A DNA stretch of 64,000 nucleotides from Margaritifera margaritifera (Eukaryota; Mollusca; Bivalvia; Unionida; Margaritiferidae). Shown here piece by piece: positions 9,958 through 20,997 of this stretch. Under the pieces are notes generated by a model. It worked only from the letters and a program-made list of their open reading frames with translations. It was not told the DNA's origin and did no database searches. Position numbers and translations under genes: made by a program. The stretch is taken from positions 1,052,001-1,116,000 of the forward strand of contig JAQPZY010001675.1 in NCBI GenBank assembly GCA_029931535.1. The letters run 5' to 3'. Positions within the stretch are counted from its first letter, which is position 1. Each line of letters opens with the position of its first letter.

Positions 9958-10449
9958 ATGGAGATTCCAAATCATGACACTGATAATGATATTTTGAATT
10001 ATTTTAAAACGATAAAAACGGAAAGTTTTATGCCTAAAAACCGTTTTAGGTTACTATATGTGGACAGTCAGGTTGTGGAAGGATGAATATATTAGTTCAC
10101 ATGTTAAAAAAGTAAAATATATTTTGACAAAATTCATTTATATGTTAAAGATTTTAGGCAGGCTAAATAAAAATCTCTTTTGGATTATTACCAAGATATT
10201 GGTGGCATTAGCAAAGGAAGACTGGATCTGGATAATATAATTGAGGCATCAAATGATACAGATATAGTTGATATTGATGATATGGAAAACATTGAAAAGC
10301 AACAGATCGTCATATTTGATGATTATGTTTGTGAAAATAACCAGAAAAATATTGAGAAATTTATTTATAGAAAGGTATAAAAGACAATTTCTATTTATTT
10401 GTCTCAGTCTTACTTTGATATTCCTAAATCAATAAGATTAAATTGTTAA
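9958..10449 (+). pseudogene. Genome-packaging ATPase (FtsK/HerA, A32-like), decayed
   Basis: An ATP-driven motor that would pump DNA into the capsid. The start is MEIPNHDTDNDILNYF. A Walker A remnant, CGQSGCGRMNILVHML, lies at about 10,058-10,105 in a shifted frame; the key GK[ST] is now GRM, so nucleotide binding is lost. Then come IYFDKIHLYVKDFRQAK, a TAA stop, KSLLDYYQDIGGISKG and a Walker B EKQQIVIFDDYV (about 10,295-10,330). In the next frame SIYLSQSYFDIPKSIRLNC carries the sensor Gln of the family (LSQSY). The span of about 165 codons is shorter than the usual 200-250. It is the only recognised Polinton gene on the plus strand here. Confidence 0.88.
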
Positions 10450-10586
10450 CAAATGAGGTTGCTAAAGTAAAAAATAATTGATGATTTTTCCAGCTGTTGG
10501 TCATTTTTTCATATGCCTGGACTGGCTCTTTAAGGGCGATCAATTTCCTTTACCTCGTATGACCGTTTCTTCTTCAAATATATAAC

Positions 10587-10955
10587 ATGGACGTTAATCC
10601 TGATGTGAGATATAACCTTATTATACCTGCTTGATACTATTGGATAAGTTTGTGTGTACTTTGGGCATCAGTCATAAAGACTTGGAAAGCTGATATAAAA
10701 ATAACTATAAACCCCCATTCCAGCAAATTTGTATCCAGAAAAAGTTAAATAAACTCTGTGGATTATAGTTCAATCAATGCCGTTTTTCCCATCTTTCCCA
10801 AGCGTAATCATGTATTACAAATCATTGCTCATAGTTTATTTGTAATATCAAACAGCCAAATAAATATATCAATACATGAAACACCAACTACACTTCAATC
10901 TAATGCCGCTTCTGCGTATTTTTCACAAACGGGGATACCATTGATCTACTTATAA
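10587..10955 (+). pseudogene. Unknown plus-strand ORF remnant
   Basis: An ATG at 10587 opens MDVNPDVRYNLIIPA-stop. In the same frame follow ADIKITINPHSSKFVSRKS-stop, then DYSSINAVFPIFPKRNHVLQ and about 45 more codons to the stop at 10,953. The frame is held through only three stops, so it may be a real, broken gene downstream of the ATPase. The family is not recognised. Confidence 0.35.
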
Positions 10956-11013
10956 CATAGCGAGTTATTTTAATATAACCGATATGAAACATATGCTTTA
11001 TTAATGTATAGAA

Positions 11014-11190
11014 ATGATATTATTAACTGACACTCACATTGAACTTGAGGATTATCTCACAAGGCTTTGTTCATCATATAGAAAAGGTTTTAAAATATAT
11101 GGTAATATAAATATAACTGTTTCTTTGGTCTCATTGATTATTGGGGGATGTACTGTTTTGAAAACCATCCCTCTAATTCAAGCATTTTAA
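11014..11190 (+). CDS. 58-residue ORF with one predicted membrane segment
   Basis: It opens MILLTDTHIELEDYLTRLCS, then a basic patch (YRKGFKIYG), then a hydrophobic stretch VSLVSLIIGGCTVL, and ends IQAF-stop. The frame stays readable after the stop (VIAIRPIIISAVARAFN), so the original was probably longer, about 100 residues. A small membrane protein is plausible. The family is not recognised. It is the last coding-like block of the plus strand. Confidence 0.35.
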   Translation: MILLTDTHIELEDYLTRLCSSYRKGFKIYGNINITVSLVSLIIGGCTVLKTIPLIQAF

Positions 11191-11339
11191 AGTGTGATTG
11201 CAATAAGACCAATTATCATCTCAGCAGTAGCAAGAGCTTTTAATTAAGAATACAAAAAAGACCAATTAACATTTAATCATAGATTTTATGAAATGTAAAT
11301 GTGAATGTAAGACAAATAAATCTACGTTGATATCCGAAG

Positions 11340-12950
11340 CGTTTAAAAAAATAATGAGTTTATGAATATAACTGATTACGCTTAACCATTCGAGTTTTTC
11401 ATGAAAAATATAAATTAAATGGTTACAAGGAAAGTACAATATAACTTTATCTTTAATTTGTATGCAAAAATAATCATAATTCTTTTTGTTGTCTTAATTT
11501 TTTACAGGTTTAAAAGGATAATCTGAATGCTTTATTTTCAAATATTTTGTCAATAATATAAGAATATTTTATACTTTTTCTACCCTTAAAAAAATGGATG
11601 AAATAGAGTAAGAATTTTGGAAAAATATTTGTAAAAATAATGTTTTTAATTAAACTTAAAAAGAGAAATTACTTTGTTCAAATTATATTTTACGGTCATA
11701 TGCCCTCAAATTGGTGCTGTAAAAACCTGATGTATTATCAATATAACCATTATTTACACTTGTGTAACCATGATGATTTGCACATGATAACCATTTTTAT
11801 TTATTTTTTCATTTTGAATCAAAACCACATCCGGCTTTTACAACATGAATCATGATAATTTCCAGCACTTTTGTTTTGATCAATTAGTTCAAGTAATTTT
11901 TTTATCACATGGATAATTGATCTGATTATATATTATATGTAGATGTGGAGATCTTTCATTTTTGTATTTAATATACAATGTTGTCTTTAACAATATTTGT
12001 ATCATGCTGAGATCTTTTTAATTTTTTATTATTTGTGGAATTTTTATGAGTTTTAATGTGACTTATCTCAAGTAAATTCACAACCAGATATGAGAACCAA
12101 AGTAAAAGGTCAAGTTTTAAAATAAGATTTGATGATAAAAGCAAAAATGTAAGATTTAATAAATTACAAATACCTGTGGGTATTTTTAGTTATTTTATTA
12201 CCTGATAAGCATAATTTTTTTTGTGCTTTGAAAATGAAATATTTTGGGGAAATTTAGTAAATTTATTGTCTCGTAACGATAAAAATAGAAAATATTATTT
12301 GTAATTTTTCCTGGAAATTAAGTTAGTTTGTTGCATGATAATACGATTTCTCTAAATATTTTAAGCATGGATAAATCGCATAAATATTGTAAAAACATTA
12401 ATCTGAAGTCAAAATTATATGTGTGAAACAAACTGATTATATTGAATTTACATTTTTAAAAAATTGCTTTTATTTTTGTTAATTCAAATTTATTTTTTAT
12501 TCATTATATTATTAATTTATTAACAATAATGTAAATCATCATGTAAAATTTATTTCTTGCGGTATTATTTATCAAATAAAACCACAAAACAAAATTCGCC
12601 CCATATTACTTAACAAGTAAATACCAATGATATCAAATTAGAAACCACTAGTTTAATATTACTTATCAAATAATATCACTTATTATTTGTCAAATCAAAC
12701 CGCAAAACAAAAGTCAGGTTGATATTACTTATAGAGTAAATACCACTGACATTGAATAAAAAACCACACGTTTAATATTACTTATAAAGTAATAGCCCTG
12801 ATTATTTTAAACAATAATGACCATTTTCCAGGGTTTGTACTCCATCAGACATTATATATCTTTCGGAATCATATGGAGAAAGACAAATCTTTGAGGTCAG
12901 GTGTATTCCGATCTTGTGATATATACTACGAATATTATATAAAACGTGTT
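11340..12950. other. ORF-free AT-rich region of the Polinton
   Basis: About 1.6 kb of very AT-rich sequence lies between the convergent plus-strand genes and the polymerase end. It contains no convincing ORF. The 12,555-12,815 stretch holds two and a half copies of a roughly 118 bp repeat. The role is unknown. Confidence 0.5.
12555..12815 (+). repeat. About 118 bp direct repeat, 2.5 copies
   Basis: A unit with ATATTACTTA, AGTAAATACCA, AAACCAC and GTTTAATATTACTTAT recurs in order, each copy containing short inverted ACTTA/TAAGT motifs. The copies are diverged. Confidence 0.65.
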
Positions 12951-12963
12951 GCGTGGATTTTTT

Positions 12964-15900
12964 TTAAAAATAACACCGATCTGTAAACATCATGCTTAAG
13001 TTCTTTATCAAGAATACATTTACTGATCCCTTTAACTGCAATTTTTTTTGGCTGATAAGACAAATTTTAATTTCACGTATGCTACTACTATACCTTTTTG
13101 ATATCAGTGCAATAGATTCTTCTGTGTTATATATCCCTTTCATTTTATCTTTAACTTTCCAACGTATCTGCGTTTGGTTTGGAGAACAACATATGATCCT
13201 TAGAATACTCTGATGTATCATAATGATCGAAATTCTCCCTCATAAAGTTAACCTGATTATCACATGTAAGAAGCAACTTCAACGAATCAGTATCACCATA
13301 TATAAACCTAACATTATTACCAAAGTTTTCTTTTTAAGTTGTTATAATAAGTCATAATCAACAAACGTCGACAGGTCAAGGACATAAAACCGAATGTGTA
13401 CATGCTTATTTAAATATATTGAAGACTTAATCATTTGCACCGCATCCAGATTTTTATTAAACAGCTTTCTATTTTCAAAGTAAAGATCGTTCAGGAGCTT
13501 CTTCAGCCTATTTTCTTGATGCAGTGGCCTCACCAACTCAATACGTTGCTGCAGCCTTGTGTTTTGGAGTGTCTTGCCAAGTACTGAATTATTTATCAGT
13601 ATAAACAAATCTTTTTCATGGTCGCTGGTTGCGTTTGTTCTCAGAACAGTATTCAAATCTATGTATGGTTTCATAAAACAACGTTGATCAAATTTCAGAA
13701 TGCGATTTATTTTTGTGCACTTCATTCCAAGTGATGTTTACCGTTTTACATTCCTGTAAGTAAATTATTTCTCATAGTTGCATGAGGTGGATACATTTTG
13801 TTGGTATTCAGATATATCTTCATGCTTAAAAATCATCTTGTCATGACATAGCGGGTATTCATTATGCATGTCATGAGGATCCTCAGGAAACTCAAGGTCC
13901 ACCTCTAATACGCAACCTTTATTGTTAATATCTTGGATATGTTTGTAGAAATCCATGTCAACAACGTTAACATCTATCCATCAGAAGTTACCAGTTGGAC
14001 GGACCTGAGACATTGCCTAACCATCCAGTTGCCATATCCATGTATTCTCTTTGTTTTTATCATAATCTTAACAGACAGGATTGTTTGCTTTGGCATAACT
14101 AATGCCACGGACTGATGATACACCTCCTGGGATACAATGCTTACAAAATATTTGCATATCAATATCAGTTATGAGTTATGTAACTTTGAATAATGCATCG
14201 CATGAGAGGCATGGAGAAGAAATAATAACATGGATCTAAACCATAATACTCCAGTAAAATTCTTCTGAAGTTTTCAAAAACATCAGCCAGAAGCAACATG
14301 TCTGTTTTCAAACACGGATCGTGATAGTCTCCAAAATTCTTGCACTTTAAGTTTTCCCATACATTCTTTACATGAACATACTCAGTTTGCTTTATATATT
14401 TTTGTTTCAACGAGGAGAAGAATTTTTTTTATATCTGGCAGCTTTGTCTGTGTGAGAATTTACCATATGAGTCAAGAAACTCGTAAGGTTAGACTCCTTT
14501 TTTCATAATTAGATCCATCTGCTTATCATCCAACTGAATGGATGTTATTTTAAAAATCACTTTCGGAAGACCTTCAACAAGTTTTTCAAGACTTTTGCTT
14601 AGACACTGGGAACTGTTTAAAAAATCGGAACTGGGATAACATCCCATGACATCTATTTTTCCATTGTATTAGGAATAATGTTTTTTTTTTCCTTTAATAC
14701 GATCACACTTTCCAACACTGGTATTTTGTCTTGAATGACAGTCTCATATTAAGATTGCAATTCGTGTGGGAAGCACCTCTAAATTTTCTTGTTATACGAC
14801 AGTGGTTTATAACTTTGTCATTATGAAAATTCTCACGCATGTGTCATTTTTGTACCTTGTTTATATCTGAGACGGTCCTCATCTGTCATTTTCATCCTAA
14901 CTGGATTTTTATATATTTTATTTGTTTTATCCAGCTCACAAACCATGTTGTTGAGAAATTAAGAGCGATATCCTCCTCCTCAATTTTCCCCTGTGTTAAT
15001 TTATTTGTTTAGTATTTTACAATCCAATCCTATCACCACATGAGTAACTGTTTCGTGTCCTAGTTATGGTTTGTTGGGTTTTCCTCCCCTTTTTGATATT
15101 AACTTTGGTGTAAAATACCTCGAAGTCATAATAAATTCCAAAGGGAACCATCATTTTGTCCATATAGTTTTTAAATTTGAATATATTTTTTCCTTTCACA
15201 GATATAACTGTTTTGTGATTACGCTTGTTACTGCCGTTACAATCTGGCCCACGATTATCCAGTCTCAATTTATTTGAATAAATGTGCAAACAGCTGCAAC
15301 ATATATATTTTGTTATCTCTATATTGTTGTTAAACTAACTAATTAAATGTTCATATTCTTAATGAGAACATAGTGGTACTTATCATATTTAGTTATCAGA
15401 AGAAAATTAACATGTTTTAAACGTGTCATGGAAGTTATCCTCATAAGATATATTGCATCGTTTTCGTTCGACACATAGACATTTACTGATATGTCAAGCT
15501 TTATTTTTTAAAATTTTGAGATATCCTTTATTTTTACCAAAAACCCTGTGTCCCATTTTTATTCCATGGTTGAGATTAATGTAGTTACTCACTCTGCATA
15601 CGTTTTCTTTAACAGGATATAATGCTGAAAGTATGGAATATAGAAAACACTTTTTGTCTTTGTTTTTTATATTGATAAATGTTTGTTTTCTCATTAAAAG
15701 AAATTCAGGGAGACCTATGTAAATGTTACCCTTTAATGGAGAACATGAAGATATTGCCAGTTCCATTTTGTTTCAGGTTTCCAGCTGATAAGTCCGATTC
15801 TTGTTCTTCATGTTCCTCAGTTCGAGTTCCCCAAACAATTGTCCAACATTTCAAGAATCGAAAGAGATTCTAAAATTACTTTCGGACTTGATTTAAAAGA

Positions 15901-16050
15901 TATTTCTATCTATTCAGTGAATGTATTCTTGAATTGTTCAAATTCAGGGATATTTTGTTTGTACAGTGATGCTGTTTTTTTATTGTTATTTTATCAAGGT
16001 TTATTATCTTTTCATCAGCATTTTCCAGCCATTCAATAAAATTACGATTT
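12964..16050 (-). pseudogene. Protein-primed DNA polymerase B of Polinton, decayed
   Basis: This polymerase copies the element from a protein primer. Blocks in order are as follows. The N-terminus (15,494-15,766) has FINIKNKDKKCFLYSILSAL, typical of this family. Exo I (15,017-15,289) has MVPFGIYYDFEVF with Asp and Glu kept. The next exonuclease-side block (14,165-14,410) has FGDYHDPCLKTDMLLLADVF. The palm start (13,974-14,060) is damaged, with a stop before AMSQ. LEVDLEFPEDPHDMHNEYPL lies at 13,765-13,956. Motif B is NNSVLGKTLQN (13,342-13,725). Motif C, IYGDTDSL, lies at 13,283-13,300 and is intact. The C-terminus (12,964-13,260) has YDTSEYSKDHMLFS. The span of about 1,030 codons is near the family's usual 1,100-1,300. 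At least six frame breaks occur. Confidence 0.95.
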
Positions 16051-16380
16051 GTGTTGTGAACACTTATTGCATACTTCATAAGAGTTTATTTTATTCTGTT
16101 TTGTTCCTTTCTGAATACACTTTAGTTCTTTAAAAAAAAAAAAATTCAGATTAAATTTGCAAGATTTATCTCAGCCAGTTCAGATTCCAGGACTGTTACA
16201 ACTCCATTTTGAGGTAAGACAATGGAGTATAAATTGGGTCAGACCTGCCTGACATATAATTGCTTGTATTGCTAGGAATGCACTGTCCGTATTTTGTTGT
16301 TGTTTGTTGTTTTTGTTTTGCGTGAGCTTTTCATACAAATCGATTCATCGTTGCATATTATTGATTTCCTTCCTGTTGAT

Positions 16381-16770
16381 TTAAATATAATAATCAGAAA
16401 GAAGATATTTCTTTGGTAAAATCTTCCTTGTGAACTCCACAGGAACAGGAAATAACAGTTTATCTTCGAGATAATCTTTATATTCTATGGTCTGTGCGTC
16501 AGTGAATTTACATATCGAATGGGTCAACATACAATCTTTAACTAACTCACCCAAAACACAACCGTAATGATCAAATGACATTAGATGGTGCCCTTTGGTT
16601 TTGTTTAACAGTTTCAGCTGCCTGTGATTAATTTGATTGCAGTTATATTGATTAATCCTGGCTACATTAACCAGTTGATCTGGGTCATAGTATAATCGGT
16701 ATGTTGTAATACGCCTTTTTAAAACTCTTATTCGAAAACGTAGTTTCTCCGTTTTCAGTATGTTAAATTA
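16381..16770 (-). pseudogene. Unknown Polinton ORF upstream of the polymerase
   Basis: About 105 codons without a stop read YYDPDQLVNVARINQYNCNQ, MSFDHYGCVLGELVKDCMLT and PVEFTRKILPKKYLLSDYYI-stop. The frame extends upstream of the first ATG at 16,581. Codon content resembles the neighbouring polymerase. The family is not recognised. It lies 5' of the polymerase on the same strand and could be the N-terminal part of a larger polymerase gene or a separate early gene. Confidence 0.45.
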
Positions 16771-17555
16771 AATTGTTTTTTTTCCCACTTCCTGATATGT
16801 TTAGAAACAGCTTTACCAATACAAATAATTCTTGAATTGTAATACTCTTAGTATCTAATTTTGAATTTTTAAAAATATGATACTGAGGAAATGGATGCAA
16901 TTTTATCAATTTTTATCTGGATTGTTTTATAACAAGTATCTGAACTTAAAGCTAATTTTGATGGAATTTTTTAAATGAAATTTTGAAAGCATCTCCTCAT
17001 TTAGTAATTATCCTATTTGTTTGCTCGATTTTTTTCCAATAATTCTATTTAAATTTATACACGATTTTAAAAACAATTCTCCAGTTTCTTTCATAAAAAT
17101 TCAGGGACGTCGAAAGGCTTCTAATTTATTCTTGGTATGAAAAAAACATTATAACAGGGTAGATTTATTTGTTTTCACTACTTAGCGTTTTTTTTTTTAA
17201 ATAATAAGTAAATAATTTATCAAGACAAATTCGTTTATTTTTTAGGTGACAAATCTTTCCTTTTGCAACAAATTTGTCCAGTATATTGTTAGCTATGATT
17301 GACCAAAACAAAAAAAATCATGACTAATTTGTTCAACAGAGTCCTCATTTTTTCTTGGAACTTTATTCATAGAAGTTTTTTTGTGCTTTTTTGTGTTTTG
17401 TTTTGTAATTAACACAAGTAATTATGTTTTATATATTACTTTCAAATCTATTGGCATTGCCGTCTCACTCGACGTTGTAAAATTTTGCTTTCGTGATTTC
17501 ATTATGCTATACAATACTGCTCCTTCTGTATGCATTTTTTGTATATTCCAAGGCT
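16771..17555 (-). pseudogene. Decayed ORF cluster next to the right terminal repeat, unknown
   Basis: Coding-like blocks in different frames are MHTEGAVLYSIMKSRKQNFT (about 17,430-17,540), KVPRKNEDSVEQISHDFFCF (about 17,290-17,360), NNILDKFVAKGKICHLKNKR (about 17,210-17,300) and LSSDTCYKTIQIKIDKIASI (about 16,890-16,950). They follow each other in the order expected of one gene reading into 16,770. No family recognised. Confidence 0.35.
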
Positions 17556-17945
17556 TAAAGAAATTAATGGCCTTGAGCATTGATCAAGAACCTCGATCAA
17601 TGAGGAATCCTTGCCCAGTACAAAATTAAATAGATAGTTTAATAAATTATTATTATTTTGTTACTATTGATGAGGGATTTGGATAAATGAGGGATTCCTT
17701 GGCCACGACAAAATTAAATATATATTAACTAAATCATTTTTATCGTTACTTTACAATTACCTTTGCTCAGACCATACAAAATTAAATATATCGTTTGAGA
17801 ATTTGTGACTTGAATCAGATCATTGACCAAGACAAAATTAAATATATAGTTCAATAATTTTCGACCAAAGGTCCAGTACTTAGATCAATGAGGGAATCCT
17901 TGACCCATACAAGGCTTAATGTATAGTTTAATAAATTTTGTCCAT
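17556..17945 (-). repeat. Right terminal inverted repeat of the Polinton, inner part
   Basis: Five to six diverged copies of the 60-70 bp unit. The reverse complement includes TTAAACTATATATTTAATTT, TTGTCTTGGTCAA and AAGGATTCCCTCATTGATC. This is the inverted partner of 3,640-4,010. It ends abruptly at about 17,945, inside a unit (GTCCATTAATT), where the LINE begins. Confidence 0.85.
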
Positions 17946-18029
17946 TAATTATTATTATTATGACTTAGTATAGCGCATACTCTTTCAAAAGCTCTAAGCT
18001 CTTTACAATATTAGTTAACACATAAGGTC

Positions 18030-18043
18030 ATATATATATATAT

Positions 18044-18102
<59 letters not shown>

Positions 18103-18103
18103 T
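18030..18103 (+). repeat. (TA)n(GATA)n microsatellite
   Basis: About ten TA units run into 13-14 GATA units, inside the 3' region of the LINE. Confidence 0.97.
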
Positions 18104-18155
18104 TTAATGACACAAAAATTTATCCAAAAATTAAAAACGGCGCAAATACAAAACA

Positions 18156-18203
18156 GTTTCCCAACGTTTCAAGCTACACAAGTTCTTCATCAGGGGAAGA
18201 AAC
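18156..18203 (-). ncRNA. Hammerhead-ribozyme-like motif (Penelope-element type)
   Basis: The minus strand carries, in order, GTTTCTTCCC, CTGATGA, a short AAG...CTT hairpin, GAAAC, GTT and GGGAAAC. CTGATGA and GAAA are the two invariant core boxes of hammerhead ribozymes. The outer arms GTTTC/CCC and GGGAAAC can pair as stem I around a possible cleavage site after GTT, leaving a minimal stem III (AACGTT). This layout matches hammerhead motifs reported in Penelope-like retroelements. Stem II is short and stem I carries a three-base bulge, so activity is uncertain. Confidence 0.55.
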
Positions 18204-18239
18204 AATTTACATTCACAAAAGAAACAATAAACACAAGAG

Positions 18240-18615
18240 CCAAGAAAAATTCTTGACTCCTACATGTTTAAATGACGTGGAAATAAACAAACAAAGGATA
18301 AACAATAGAAGAAAAAAAAGAAGACAAAATTAAAAAACGGTTTAAAACGGGTTAACTAAATATCTATATTATGCTGCCATCAGCCCAACAAAGTTGTGTA
18401 AAAATAATTCAAAGAAGTGCTTATCGTGCGTACCACGCAGTGGACCAAAGTGTTTTGACCTAATTCCAGGCTGATAACAAATGACTGACACCATGCGCGG
18501 CGATAAATCTACGCTAACATGTGCGAAGGAAATTATATCCCGATAAAGTTATGCCTGGAGGTGCTGACGAAGTATATCAAGAGCATGGTATAGCGGAATA
18601 ATGGACAAGAGTTCA

Positions 18616-18617
<2 letters not shown>
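18240..18617. other. Non-coding part of the LINE 3' region or nested element
   Basis: No ORF. It lies between the hammerhead-like motif and the AAT microsatellite and may belong to a nested Penelope-type fragment. Confidence 0.4.

Positions 18618-18670
<53 letters not shown>
18618..18670 (+). repeat. (AAT)n microsatellite
   Basis: About 17 AAT units. On the minus strand they create a spurious run of leucines downstream of the LINE coding region. Confidence 0.97.
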
Positions 18671-18774
18671 TATAAACAAGATTGCAAAAAAAAACCCCAA
18701 AAAAACACGACACTGTGGAATTACAAACGAAGCATGCTGAAAATAATAAAGGGTAAAGAAACATTGCTAAGTCT

Positions 18775-20997
18775 TTTCTTGCATCTGAAAGAGGTGAGTT
18801 TTTAGAGCGCTCTTGAATAAGACGATCGTGTCATTGTGTTTAAGCTAAAAAGGCAATTCGTTCTAGGTAGCTGGGCCCTGATATGTAAAATAAAGTTGTC
18901 CGTATGACTTGGTTTAAACAGTGGGAATAATGAGAATACGAGTTTCAGAAGAAGAGCGTAAGTATATAGAAGGCGAGTACACATTGGTGAGGTCAGATAT
19001 TTCGGACTGTAGGCAGTCAACGAAATGTAGCAGAGAGAAGAGATTTTGTGTTTGAATCTGGAGCGAACGGGTAGCCAGTGGAGAGTACAAAGCAGGAGGG
19101 TGAGTGTTCGGTTCTTGGTACGCTAAAGACGATTCCGAGCATCAGTGTTTTGAACTTTTTGAAGTTTCTGTACAAAGCATTTAGACGAACCAGATAGAAG
19201 AGAATTGCCATAGTCAAGTCCAGAAAGTACTAAGGAACATACAAGTGTTTTAGTGGCTGAAAGATAATCGCGAATGGAGCTTATACGTAACAGCTCCAGA
19301 TATGCAGCCTTGCATATGTTCATGACATGTTGGTGTAACGAGTGAGAACTGTCGAGAGTAACACCTTGGTTTCGTACTTATTGTGTAAATTTAATGTTGG
19401 TGTTGCTTATATATTGTTTGAGGTATAGGATAGGAATGAGAAAGTCTTTGTAAGGTGATCAGAATGGCTTTAGTTTTATCATCATTCATTTGCAACTTGT
19501 TACGTGTCATCCATGACTTCATATCGGAAACTTCAGTTGGGTCACTAGAGTTGTATATTTGAGTATCATCAGCATACAATTGGCGAGACACCGGATGACG
19601 ATTTATGACACTTGTAAGGGGATAAGTGTACATAATGAAGAAAACGGGTTTAAGATCAGAACCCTGTGGAACGCCAAAACAAAGATTAACTGGGCTTGAA
19701 TGTTTTCCATTTACGGACACAATGCGTGTTTTCGGCTAAGTATGATTTGAACCATAGTAAGGCTGTATCCTGAATACTAAATACATGTTGAAGACGGTGA
19801 GTAATATATCATGATATATTGTGTCAAATGCTGCAGACAGGTCGAGGAGGATCAGAACTGAAATCTTTCCACCATCCAAAGCAGAGCGAAGGTCATTAAA
19901 AACTTTCAGAAGGGCAGTTTCGGTGTTGTGACAAGGTCTGTATACAGACTGAACATTACTAAAAGTACTATTTAACTTCAGATGAGTTACAAATTGCGAC
20001 AGAACAACTGTTTCTAAGATTGTTTTACATAAATGGGAGGTTAGAAACAGGGTGGAAGTTTTTTTTAATCATTAGGCTCAAGCGTTGGTTTCTTCAACAG
20101 AGATTTTACAATGGCAGTTTTGAAAAATTATGGGAATACCCCAGATGAGAGAGAAGTATTAATAACATCGGTTAATGAATACAATAAAAAAAATCTAAGC
20201 ACTCAAGCAGCAGTGATGTAGGAAACGGATCAAGTTCACATGACTTTGGGACACTCTTCAGCAGGATTATACGTAAGATATCCGTAGAGACAGGATCAAA
20301 TGATGTTAAAGGAAGCCTTTGAAATTCTGTATCACAACTATATGGTGAGGATGAGTCGATTAAAATTGTGTCGTCAAGTTAATCTCTAATGGTTTGCACT
20401 TTATTGCGGAAGAAATATGCGAACAGGTCTTGAAGGTCGACTGGAGAAAAGGTCGTTGAAGGTGGTGTACATTTGTTCCTTGACATTAACTTGTTAGCAA
20501 TACCGAAGAGCTCTTTGAGCTAGAACTTTCAATGATCTTAGTACTGAAGTAGGTTGATTTCGCTGCATGGACTATGTTTGTGACATTCTTCTTAGCAGCT
20601 TCATAGATTTGCTTATGAATTGTAAGATCGGATGAAGGCCAAAGCCTCTCAGCCCTACGGCGATCTCTTTTAGCAGTGCGAAGCTGGTCCAGAGCACTGC
20701 TATACCACTGAGAACACTTTCGAACGCATACTCTGTACTGGGTTGCTGGCACATGTTTGTCGAACAATGAACGCAATCACATATCTAGTTGTTCAGCAGT
20801 GGGACGCAACAAAGATGTTAGGTTTGCTTGGATGTCATGGATTAGTTGGGTTCTATTTATCATACGGAGGTTTCTCTTTGTAGCAAACAAAGGTAGAGGA
20901 CTGGCAACTGACACGTCGAGATGGCATATGACGCAGAGGTGATCTGATGCAAGTTCTTGAGACACGAATGAAGACTGTATGATATCATCTTCAGGAC
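18775..20997 (-). pseudogene. LINE endonuclease/reverse transcriptase, truncated and broken
   Basis: The frame enters in the apurinic-type endonuclease, with ELASDHLCVICHLDV carrying the SDH catalytic box. The linker (20,486-20,776) has CSQWYSSALDQLRTAKRDRR. The reverse transcriptase follows: LLDLSAAFDT (motif A, about 19,830), GVPQGSDLKPVFFIMYTYPL (19,640-19,690) and LYADDTQIYN with the catalytic YADD near 19,570. The C-terminal part lies at 18,775-19,320. Motif order and the GVPQGS and YADD boxes fit the CR1/L2/Jockey group, and L2-like is likeliest from the tail. Several frameshifts and stops occur between 19,720 and 20,460. It has no function now. Confidence 0.9.

Larger units (their letters stand above)
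17946..20997 (-). mobile_element. 5'-truncated L2/CR1-like LINE inserted in the Polinton terminal repeat
   Basis: It starts (minus strand) at about 20,997 inside the endonuclease and ends at 17,946 in a short ATT/AAT tail. Just before the tail the minus strand reads GTAAAGAGCTTAGAGC and GCGCTATACTAAGTCATAAT, the GTAAAGCGCTT-type 3' end frequent in marine-invertebrate LINEs. Terminal-repeat units of the Polinton resume immediately on both sides, so the insertion is younger than the Polinton. The 3' third also contains a GATA microsatellite, an AAT microsatellite and a hammerhead-like motif, which may be a separate nested piece. Confidence 0.85.

Noticed and set aside
18549..18764. Minus-strand ORF with a leucine run resembling a signal peptide
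   Set aside because: The leucines come from (AAT)n read on the minus strand.
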